From the NCBI GenBank assembly GCA_964017045.1, contig OZ024798.1:11367793-11431792 (forward strand): 64,000 nt of DNA, given 5' to 3'. The notes beneath the pieces are model-generated. The model was not told where the DNA came from. It did not search any database and was given only the letters and a program-made list of their open reading frames with translations. Positions 48,501-60,500 of this stretch are shown here, one piece after another. The DNA is from Omphiscola glabra (lineage: Eukaryota > Mollusca > Gastropoda > Lymnaeidae). A program made the position numbers and the translations under genes. How positions within the stretch are numbered: position 1 is the stretch's first letter; every line of letters starts with the position of its first letter.

Positions 48501-51500
48501 CATCCATTCATGTAGGAGTATTAAGCCCATCTATATTTATGAAGCTCATATAAGAAAAAACGAAATGGGGCCCCCGGCCCCAGAAGAATGGATATTATGA
48601 GTTCAGTACCCTTCGGTATTTGAATATGGATGATCAAGTGTACGTGTACTAAGTTTGATCGATATCCATCCATTCACGTAGGAGTATTTGTTTGTAATTT
48701 TTTTATATAGCTCAAATAAGAAAAAAACGAATTCGGGGCCCCCGGCCCCACACGAAATGTTATTTAAAGTTCTCAACCCCTTAAGAGTTCCTTCTGGATA
48801 ATGATGGATACATGTGCCAAGTTTGGTCAAGATCCATCAATCCGTGTAAAAGCCTTTGTGGAACAGACCCACAAACAAACCCACAAACAAATTTTCACTT
48901 TTGTATATATGATATGATATGATAAATAAAACAACACCCATCTGCCTCGTGGTGAGCTAGCGACTTACTTTCTCATTTGTTATACTAATAAAAATGGCAT
49001 AGCTAGACAGAGATAGGGTGCCTAAAACATTTGGAGGCATATGTTAAAACATTTCCTGCATATATTATAATTTGTTCTTAGATTAGTCAGACTTGATAAA
49101 TTGAAGATTAAATAAAATTATAAAGTCAATTTCTTCCCAGTGATCAGTACACCAGGAACATCATTTGGGTAGGGCCCCCCCCCCCGAACTTGCAGGTTTT
49201 ATTTTAAATTGCTATGTCTGTGGCGTCTCCGGCTCCAGTAGTAATAAACGAATTAACAAGCCGACCAAGTTTTGGTTTTTGCCCCAACCCCCTGAAAAAA
49301 CCTGAAATGACGCCCATGCAGTACACACATCTGACACAATATTTACAACGGGACAGCTAAGTTAACTTACCTTATATTTTGGTATGAAACTTGCAAGCGA
49401 TTTAAAATCTTGAGTTGAATCAACCAAATAATATGTCGTACTCTTTGTCTTTACTTGTAGTTGAAATGCACTAGAATTATTATTTCAAGCTGTAGTAGCT
49501 AGTTAAGCTGTCTGTGTAAGTAGCCTTCTTCGGATTAGCACCTTTACTTCGGTGAAATTCTGACATGGTTTGCCGTTTCAACTAAATTTATACTAGCAGC
49601 AATAGTATGTGGAACGGTCGAGAACCAGCGCCTTGCTTCGAATATAAACAAGAAACTTGTGGTAGTTTCTAGATGACCTACTTTAGAAAACCAAATAATT
49701 TCATTGGCTGTTATTTCTCTCTGCGCATGCTCGGTTGTATTTTGTTAAAAATAGATTTTGCTAAAATTAGTTTTGAGTTTACTTAGTGAATGCCTATTGG
49801 TATTTTTCCATCGATTGAACCCCACTGTACACAAGAATACTTAACATTACTTAACTATATTTATATTAATTTGATTATGCTGACCCTTCAGTTCAATGTA
49901 AAAATAAAATAAAATTGAGACTTTTGACAGTAACAGTAAGTTATTGTGAGACAAGTGCAGTCTAAGTTAATAAATAAATTTAATAAATAAATAAAGACTC
50001 TGTGACTACTGTGAGTGTGAGACGGCGTCACAGTCACAGACGGCGGCAATTGTCAGCTGTAGTTACGTCGTTTAACTTCTTAAGTTACAAATAATAACTA
50101 AAATAATATATGTTACAGTGGGGCCTATTTGTTATTTATAACATGGACTCTAAGACATCTAGTAAAATAATCCTTTTTTTAAAATCGCAAATAAGGCGTA
50201 TTCCGAGTATTCCTCAACATTTTCATTACAATTTACAAGGCTAAACAGACAGACTATAACTATATACATCTTCTTCAGAGTAACGGGTACCGTTTTCTTA
50301 ATCTTATATTGCGTTACCGTTAGGTTCATATATGAAATTTTAACGCGCTCTGAAACTTTTAAACCTAATTTAACAAAGAAATATGAGATGTTGAGATTGT
50401 TTTTTGTCTTTTAAAGATCGAAGAGTGAGTTCATTGCTGGACATAACATACCAAATACCTTTCAATTCAAGTTTATCCGTTTCTTGAAGTTTGTAAAAGT
50501 GTCATTCCCTGATACTGATAGTCTAAAACGGCAGTTCTCAACCTGTGGGTCGCCTAAGACCACATGAAAACACATATACTATACAGTTATGAAGTAGAAA
50601 CTAAAATAATTTGTGGCTTGGGGTCGCCACAGCATGAGGGACTGTTTTGAAGGGTCGCGGCATTAGGAAGGTTGAGAACCACTGGTCTAATAGCTTCAAA
50701 ATTGTCAATGAAAAAACAAAGATAGAATCGCATTGGATGATAAGTTGCAACTAATAGAAATATGCACTTCTACACACATTTTGCCAATATTTTTACTAGA
50801 GTATGTGGTGGTTAGGTTTTATAGTCTAAATCTACTGTGCTTTTAAGTTTTATATTTTGCATTATCAACCCCCAGCCTCTACCAAGATAGGGGCTGTCTT
50901 ACATGCATGCTCTGAGCAGAGGGTGTTGTTGATTTATGAGATTTAGCTTTTGGGGAGGGGTCTCGGTAGAATGTTTACGAACATTTAGGACAACCTCTGC
51001 AAAAATTATCCTGAAATTTGGACAGTCCAAAAATAACCTATAAAAAAATAAATTTATAATTAATTATAGCCGTTAATGATCATATTAATACACAGCTATG
51101 AAAATACTATTTTTTTCTTTTAAATTATGAAATTGCAGGGATGATGATAATGACAAAAGTGATGATGAAGAGGATGAGAGAGTTGACTTTGCTGTGGATA
51201 AGGCAGCTAGAGAAAGACAGCAAATGAGGGATGACTTCCTTGCAGCTGAACATGGTACACAATTTTAACACTAAGCTATTTTTTTTTTATAATGCTATTG
51301 GTCTTTTCTTTTGTAGTAATCATCATGAGTGATACCTAGTGTGATAAAATGTCTTGAATTTCTTTCAGCTGCCAAATAGTATTAACTCTCTGTCTACCAA
51401 TGAGTATAAATAATAAAATTTTATCTACCATCCTTTTAATAATTTAAACATTCCAGCTAGTATTAACTCTCTGTCTAAAATGAGTATAAATAATACAATT

Positions 51501-54500
51501 TTATCTATCATCCTTTTAATAATTTAAAAATGACAAATAGTATTAACTCTCTGTCTACCAGTGAGTATAAATATTAAAATAGTTTATATTATCCTTTTAA
51601 TAATTTAAACATGCCAACTAGTATTTAACTCTCTATCCACCAGTGATTAGACATGAAAATAAGATTTTATCTATTATCTTTGTAAAAATTTAAACCTTGC
51701 ATTAGTCATCTGCAGCATACAGCTCAAAAGCTGCATGCTGCTCTTTGAATGAATAAATGAGTCGCCCTGCTGTGGCTCCTTACATATTTTCATTTGCAGG
51801 TATAAATATAAAATGGCTAACACCATAGAGCTAACCCTAAAAATAAACATTTTATTTCTCTGCAGGAAGTGATGAAGACAGTGACCAAGAAAGGGAATGG
51901 GAAAATCAGCAAATTAGGAAAGCTGTTAGTCTTCAGGTGAGCTTCGTAGTCATATACCTGTCACCTTCTTAGTTTTAAAGTGTTTAATTAACACATGGAT
52001 TTATGATTAAATCTTGAACTATCTAAACGCTTTTCTGGTTTTCTCAGTGTCCAAAAAAAGTGGAAATGTTTGGACATGCTCTTAAGTCTTAAGACTTAAA
52101 ATTTTTAGTTTTTAATGAAAAAAGTGTTAGTTTTTTTTTATTTATAGAAACCAGGTGTAGATTTTTGTTTTTTAACATAAAAAAATATTACCTATTTGAT
52201 TTGCAGATACCAGGTGTAGAAATGCCCTCGTCCTGCAATTCCAATGATGGGCCGGTGCCATCTGGAGTTTCTTTTTACTCATCCTCTTCACAGCCAGCAG
52301 CCCCTAACCAAAAAGCAGAATCTGAACTCAAGCCATTCTCGGCTCTGGCCAAGTCTCAGAACATCTCTGATATTACAATAGAATCTGTTAGAAAGCGTTT
52401 GGAAGAACGGTAAGACCTTTGCTGTGCCAAGCTCTCAGCAGAAGGCGAGTGGCATCTTGACCCATTACCACATATTGTGTCTCAGAAAATGAAATAGCGT
52501 GAATGCTTGTGTTTCATTTTATTTCATAGGTTTAGCAGTCAATAGAAATACTTTTAATTTTAACAAACACTTTGTTTTAGAATTGTTGTTAGATACTTTG
52601 AAATACACCCTTTGCCGTCTTTTGTTTCTTTGCATTCTAGTTCTTCTTAACATTTACAAATTTTCTACTGTATTTAATTCAATTTTTAAAAAAACAGGTG
52701 GTGAAAGCGCTTTTTAAAAAAAAAGTTAATTGTTGCAATGACTCCTATTTGTGTTTTCAAAGTGAAAAATAACATAAATTAATTCCTTCTTCTAAAATGT
52801 TTGTGACACTGTGACTTACCAGTATTACTATTGGTTGTTTCTGTTTCATAAATATTGTAAAATAGTTTTAAAACTCAAGTGTCAAATTTTTCTTAACTTC
52901 TAACCTACATCAAATAAATCTAAATCAAAGGATTATTTAAAAAAAAAAAAAGAACAGAACAAAAATTAATGCCTGAATTCTTCCCTTTCAGCCTCAACAC
53001 AATGGATATGGTTTACAGAAGCCACAAATTAGAATTGGACAAAACCATTTTTGAGATTCAGGATGCTAAAGAAAGCATTGAGGCTTGTGAGCAAAAAGCT
53101 CCAGACTTGGAGAAACGGTTTCAGTTTTTCCAGGAATTGAGGGGGTATGTTCGGGACTTGGTAGAATGCCTAAATGAGAAGGTATGTCCCCCCATATTTG
53201 TTGTTTGCCTCATTCACTTGTGTAGTTGACATCTCTCTAAATTTTTTTTTTTTCACCGCGGGGGGGAGAGACTGCCAAAATTGATCAGGGTTTGTACTGG
53301 TTTTATACTTCACAACTTTTACAACTGTAGATTATGTTAGTGTCATGATTGAACTAAACAAAGTTTTATCCCCATTTTTCCCGGACCACTTTATTGCCGA
53401 GTCAAAATATTATATGTGGGCATCCAACCATGCCGTTATTAAGTAAACATGTAGTTCTTCATTGCCTACAAGGGGCAATGTTTCTGAGTAACGGTTTCCC
53501 TTTCTGATCATCTTCCCATTTTAAATTTCTTTTTAGATGAGTTTCAAAATTCCAGTCAGAGCAACTCTATCTTCAGTCTCCTTTTCTGTTTTTGTAATAA
53601 TTCTTTAAAGTCATCACAACAACGTCCATCGCTCCTTTAATAAAGTTGTACAGATTAAAGTAGCAAAATTGTCCCAGCTATAATTTTGCCACTCCACTTG
53701 GGGGTCATATCTAGGTGTTGAATTCAATAAATGATTGTCAATGTAGATGTGTCTACTTCAAGTTTTCAGCGACCACTCTTACTTGTCAATATAAAGTGTT
53801 CAACCACCACTCTTACTTGTCAATATAGATAATTCTGCTTCAAGTGTTCAACTACCACTCTTACTTGTATTTTGGCATGCGATTTCTTCTATTTTGAATT
53901 CTTAAATTAAAAAAAAAAAACACTAAGTATTTAATTTATGTAATGATAATCTTCAAACTTTTTTTTCTACTGTAATTCCAGTATAAACCCTGAACTACAT
54001 TTTAGCAGCCAGGCTAAAAAAAAAATACAATGGAATGGTTCAAACCTTTAAAATAAAAAAAATAAACAAATTTATTAAAAAACCCCAAAACAATCACAAT
54101 TTCTTGATTGGTCCAAACAAAGACAGGAGAGACTTGAGGGGAGGGTAATCCCAAGTACGGAGGGACATCCCTTCTGGTTTAGGTTCTGTGTTATTGCATG
54201 TTTGAAACTGGCCGTGTCATGCTGTTTTTTGAGGTGACACAAGTTGATAGTGGTCATTCTGGCTAACATAAAAACACTGGAGTGTAAATGATGACTTAAA
54301 AATGTGTGGTGGAAAGCAGTTTTTGGGGCTGCAATGAGTTAGTGCGCATGGGTGCTGCAATGAGTTAGTGCGCATGGGTGCTGCAATGAGTTAGTGCAGT
54401 ATGGGTGCTGCAATGAGTTAGTGTGCAGCATGGGTGCTGCAATGAGTTAGTGCGCATGGGTGCTGCAATGAGTTAGTGGGCGTGGCTGCTGCAATGAATT

Positions 54501-57500
54501 TGTGCATGTGGGTCATTAAAAGGAAACATCTACATAAAATTCATCCTGTATCTTTATGGCATACTGCTTGTCTCAGTGTAATGAGTGGATTAAAAATCTA
54601 CTGTCCTATATAAAAAAAGTCTTAACTCTTTGACTCTTCCATGTGGTGATAAAGCACTTGACTCTCCTCCCATCTAAAGAAATGTACAAATTGATGTAAT
54701 CCCTTAAAAATAAGTCCTCTTATGTCCTTTTTTTTAATCTTTAACCCTTTACAGTCTGATGCGCCCGAAATGCGCCGATTTTTTCCTTAAGCTTACAGTC
54801 CGTTGCGGCCAAACCCGCCCGCTTCGCCCCGCTGCGAGGTTGTTTACTTTCGTTCTTAGCACAGCGGAAATCCATTGCGCATTACTATTTATAGTTCTAC
54901 CGGAAGAAAGCCTCGTTGTCGGCATTCATTTTGATACTAGTTTGACCGCGGTGTCTTTAGGGGCTGATTTTCTACGATTTTTTTAAAAGTTGCGATTTTT
55001 TCGCTGTAAAAAATGGCTATCGAAGCCTTGGATACAATTTTGAAAGAACTTAGGACTAATGAAGCTTCACTATTGCATAAATCTAGTGTCCCTGAAACTT
55101 TTTTTTGGTGCAACTTTTGCTTTAATCATTTCTTTGTATTTAGGTATTTTTTATTTTATTTTCTTGCTTATAGTTTATTTTCTGTAAATTAATTAGATAA
55201 AGAACCTTCATTTAGAATGGAGTTATGACCCTTTGCTTGGTCGCTAGGATTAGAAAAGGCTGAATAGGCTTGGACTGTAAAGGGTTAAAAGACATGATGA
55301 GTTTTGTCTTCATGGAAACAATCTTTTTCTACCTTTGTTTTCTTTTTCTAGCAATGTTTGCAAAGCATCTTTAAATGCAGTTTAAATGGACATAGTGGGT
55401 ACAAACAAAGAGTTTTGTTTAACAAAGATTTCATTCAATTCACAACTGTTTTCTAAACCTTTTAACTGGGTGAAAAACAACATTTACTCAAAAGCATCTT
55501 CTAAAAATCCATAGAGGTCTTCAAAGTAATGCAAAGACAACTTTTTACTTTCATTTGTACAGTTTGTGTACTCAAGCCACCCCAATGAAGAGAGTAGGCC
55601 GTGAATGACATAAACTAAGATTATGATTTTCTTCTTGCCTTCAGGTTCCTGCCATAAACGAGCTTGAACAGCGTGTCAACAACTTGCTCAAGTCACGATC
55701 TGAGCGCCTCATCAAACGCAGGCAGCTTGATGTTCAGGATCAATGTCGAGAATACATGACAAGTCGGTATTTATACTCTCTTTCTTTTGACTTCCGGCTT
55801 GTAGCTTGGGAGAAAGTAGATCGTGGTTGGGGGTGGGGATTGGGGAAATATACAAGGATTCTAATTATTTATGCCTTGATTTTAAGTTACCAGTAGAAAA
55901 ATATTTTTTTAAGGTAAGTAGTCAACAGTAATAAGTAGAAGCCTTATTGTGTAAACGAACTTAAAACATATTTCTGAACAGGTAGGTAGGCAAGCCTCTT
56001 ACTTTTGTAGTTCATGTTTCATTAATTGAAAATATAATTCTCCCCTTTTTTATGCCTGTATTCACTAATATGTTTTGTGGACCATTCTGGTGAACCAATC
56101 TCAAATTGGCCTTAAGTTTATCAATAAAGTACTTTTAACAAAAAAGTTTACAGATTGCTAAACTTATTCACATATAAATCAAGTTCTTTTAAAATAGTTA
56201 AGTTAACTTAGAGTATATTTTTTAAAACTTTTTCTTTTTCAGACACAGCCATGGTTAAGCTGGATGTAGAGGCTAAGGAAGAGCAGGTCAGACAAAGGAG
56301 AGCGGCGGAAAGAGAAGCTAGGAGGTAAACTCTTCATAAGGGCTCTTTGACTTTGGCCAAACATTAGAATTTAAGGATAGGTTTGAAGGGAGGGGCCTGG
56401 CTTAGATAGGTTTGGAGGGAGGGGCCTGGCTTAGATAGGTTTGGAGGGAGGGGCCTGGCTTAGATAGGTTTGAAGGGAGGGGCCTGGCTTAGATAGGTTT
56501 GAAGGGAGTGGCCAGGCTTAGGTTTGGAGGGAGGGGCCTGGCTTAGATAGGTTTGAAGGGAGTGGCCTGGCTTAGATAGGTCTGGAGGAGGGCCTGGCTT
56601 AGATAGGTTTGAAGGGAGGGGCCTGGCTTAGATAGGTTTGGAGGAGGGGATCTGGCTTAGATAGGTTTGAAGGGAGGGACCTGGCTTAGATAGGTTTGAA
56701 GCGAGGGACCTGGCTTAGATAGGTTTGAAGGGAGGGACCTGGCTTAGATAGGTTTGAAGGGAGTGGCCAGATAGGTTTGGTGGGAGGGGCCTGGCTTAGG
56801 TTTGAAGGGAGTGGCCTGGCTTAGATAGGTCTGGAGGAGGGGCCTGGCTTAGATAGGTTTGAAGGGAGGGGCCTGGCTTAGATAGGTTTGGAGGAGGGGA
56901 TCTGGCTTAGATAGATTTGAAGGAGGGGCCTGGCTTAGATAGGTTTGAAGAGAGGGACCTGGCTTAGATAGGTTTGAATGGAGGGGCCTGGCTTAGATAG
57001 GTTTGAAGGGAGGGGCCTGGCTTAGATAGGTTTGAAGGGAGGGGCCTGGCTTAGATAGGTTTGAAGGGAGGGACCTGGCTTAAATAGGTTTGAAGGGAGG
57101 GGCCTGGCTTAGATAGGTTTGAAGGGAGGGGCCTGGCTTAGAGTGGTTTGAAGGGAGGGACCTGGCTTAGATAGGTTTGAAGGGAGGGGCCTGGCTTAGA
57201 TAGATTTGAAGGGAGGGGCCTGGCTTAGATAGGTTTGAAGGGAGGGGCCTGGCTTAGATAGGTTTGAAGGGAGGGGCCTGGCTTAGATAGGGGTGAAGGG
57301 AGGGGCCTGGCTTAGATAGGTTTGAAGGAGGGGTCAGGCTTTAGAAAAAAAATGTCCATCTTCAAATGGAAATTTAATATTCTAGGGTTCCTAGGGCAAT
57401 GGAAACCTAGTTCCTCACAAGGCAGACAATAGGATCTGTTGCTTCAAGAGAATATTAATGGGGTCTGTTGCAAAACTAGACAAAGGCTAAGGGAATGTAG

Positions 57501-60500
57501 GCGTTGATCATGTTTTTTCCCTGTTGGTTTCCCTATCATTGTGCCCTGGTGTCTGCCATCCATAGAACCAAGAAACTCCTGCATGGACTTTGACTTGGGT
57601 AGTTACAGCACACTTTCAAAATACCAATGATCAACATAACTAACCCCTTTAGATGATTTCACCGTGAGCCAGCCAAATAATTTCCCTTTTCATCCATCAC
57701 ACCTTAACAAACTACAAAATAATTAGGTGATGAGCATCAAAATATGTATGTCTTATACATGATACATCTTTTCTTTCCATTAGGGCCAGACGTCGGCGAG
57801 CCAGAGAGGCTAAGAACATCGTGGGTCATCACGATGGCCTTTCCTCTGATGATGAAGAGAGTAGCCAGTCTCTCATGTTGAAATTTAAATCTGAAATAGG
57901 TAAGACGTGGTCTGATCTCAATGGTTTCTCAGACGTTTTTTAAAAGATAACCTTGTAACATTTTGAGTAGCAATGAGCCAGAATTTTATATGATTTAATT
58001 ACAAAAATATGTGTTTGCGTGCCCAGAATCTCTGACTGTATTCATTAATGGTGTCTTAATGTTTTATTTTTTTAAAAACTGATTTCCAGAGGAAATTTCC
58101 AAGGCCAGAGAGAATATTTTTGATGATGTGGTTGAAGAATTCTCTGACATTGAATATGTTAAGGATCAGTTTGAGAGCTGGAAGTTCACATATGGAGACA
58201 CGTACAGAGAAGCTTACATAGGGCTGTGCCTGCCCAAGCTTATGAATCCATTCATCAGAAAGGAACTACTTTTGTGGAATCCCCTAGATGTAAGTGTATT
58301 TGATTTGAATTTCTACTCTGTTCATTTACTGATATAAAATCAAATGTTAAAATACTTCTTTAGATATTGTAAGCCTGTCAGTGACCCTTGTTTCTTTGTA
58401 TAATTTTTAACTTTTTTTTATAGCACTTATTCAGTGTAATGGAACTCGAACTTTCAAACAAATGTAGGCAATCTTCTTAAAGTCTCAAAACTCTGATTTG
58501 ACCAAGGCTAATTTTGAGTTAGGGTGCTGGGTGGCAGAGTAGTCTAAACTGAGCAAATCTCAAGTCGATGATCTGGAGTTCAGTCCCCACCAAAAGGAAA
58601 AAAAACACCAGCACCCCGGGTGGATGGGACCCGTTAACCTTGGATGTCAACTCATCTAAGAGAAGGAAACTCTGAATTCAAAACCTAAATGGAGTCCCAT
58701 AGGCATTATGACATTGATACAACTGTGGCAGTGTGCCACTTTTTATAACGAGATCTATGTATAATTTTGTTTTTATGGCTGGGTGCCACCTATGGGGCAA
58801 AGAAAACACGCTCCTGTGGCACACGAGGTTTTCTGCCAGGCATGTTCAGAGTCACTGAGCTGGGTAAGCCTGTTCCACGGGGAACACAATGAAACAGGCT
58901 ACACATTGAAACATTCCGACAACTCCTGCGATGCCACTGGTGCCAAGCTGTATCATCCACATGATGTTCCCTTGGGCTTATCCAGATGTGTGGAGAGAGG
59001 CGATTTGCTGTTAGGAACCAGCTTATAATCCTAGAAGAATAACCCCAGGCCTTGTAGATTTCGTCCTGCGAATTCCACACCATCATCACATCGTGATGGA
59101 CGGATGCCAGCAAAAAAAATTTTGAGTTAAAAACACATCTGCCGGGTTTGAAAAAATCTTTAGTTTTGTAAACCTGATTAGCTTGAGAATAAAGTACATT
59201 TGTGTTGAAAATTAAAACTTTAACTGACATTCCTATTTTATCATGAAGGAGAACTGTGTCGACTTTGAAGACAGCTTGTGGTTTAACTCCCTTGTGTTCC
59301 TGGGTTTCAAAGAAGGTGAAGAAATGGAGAGGTCAGACGATGATCTCAGACTTTTACCATCCATCGTAGAAAAACTAATTATACCCAAAATGACTTGTAG
59401 GTTTTTTTTAATTTCTCTTTTTTACTTTGGTTTTGCATTCAATATTACTCTTTAATTGTAAAAAAAAAGATGGAGATAATACATTTTGAATGTGTTACAT
59501 TTTAATAAATGTTAGCTTAAATTAAAATTTTTTCCTTCTAATTTTAAAAAAAAAAATAATTTTTTTGCATCTTTTGTTGTTGGTCAGTTCTGGTCCAAGA
59601 TGTCTGGGATCCATTGTCCACAACCCAGACTGCCCGTTTGGTCAACTTAACCCTGAAACTCATAAGGGACTACCCTACAGTTCATGCTCAGAATAAAAAC
59701 TTCAGAGTAAGACGAAATCTGTGTCTTTTCATTCTCCCCAATTAGCTGAGCTCTTGTTGTTTGCATTGTAAATATAAGACATTGTTCACTCAAGGAAAAT
59801 AAAATCATGCTAATATGCTACTGATTTCTTTTGTTTACAGGCTTACCTTGAAGCCGTTGTGGCCAGATTGAGGAAAACCCTTGATGATGATGTTTTTATG
59901 CCTATGTATCCCCTTAAGTATGCCGCTGTCTTCCAACTAAATATTTGTAAAATTAATTTTTTGTTTGTTAAATCAGAAAGTTTAAGCTTAGACCATACAC
60001 TTGTAAACTAAATGAAATACATATATAGAAGTTATTTTCTGCTAGATTGCTTGCTGATGATTTCACCTTTGGCTCTTTGCAGTATTTTAGATAACAGGTC
60101 GTCTGGTCCAGCTGTATTCTTTCACCGTCAGTCATGGACGTGTATCAAGGTAACAAAAGTTATCAATTTTTATAGGTCAGACTGATTTGTTGATACTGTT
60201 GACAAGGACACCATAGCTGGAGAATAGATTTGCTATAATTGATAAATACCTATCCAGCAGTATGAACTCCCTGCAGTGCATGTATCCAGGGTCCACTAAA
60301 TCTTTGTCATTTTTGTTGTTAACTCACAAACACTGTCTTTGTTAGTTCACAATTAAGCACTGCTAACATCTTGCTGTTAATTCGTAAACAAACACAGTCT
60401 GTTAGTTCATAGCTAAACTCTCAAAATTTTTTTTTATTCTGTTGGCTCTTTAGCATGCGCTGCCTTTTATTAGTTCGTACACAAAACACCTGTCATTATC

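Larger units (their letters stand above)
45974..49370 (-). other. HSP70: 5'UTR intron of HSP70
   Basis: A donor AAG|GTAAGT is at 49371/49370 (minus strand) and an acceptor tctatttcag at 45974-45983, immediately before the ATG. A 5'UTR intron in this place is known in some HSC70/HSP70 genes. The intron is 3.4 kb and is almost filled by the composite repeat. Transcript support is not available. Confidence 0.65.

Noticed and set aside
52499..52717. 72-codon frame in PAXBP1 intron 7
   Set aside because: Low-complexity hydrophobic translation of AT-rich intron sequence.
58522..58600. Functional tRNA gene
   Set aside because: Box-like motifs are present but the cloverleaf is not, and target duplications show a retroposon.
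58783..59230. Frames of 81 and 146 codons
   Set aside because: They lie within the SINE-like insert and its flank and show no protein similarity that I recognise.
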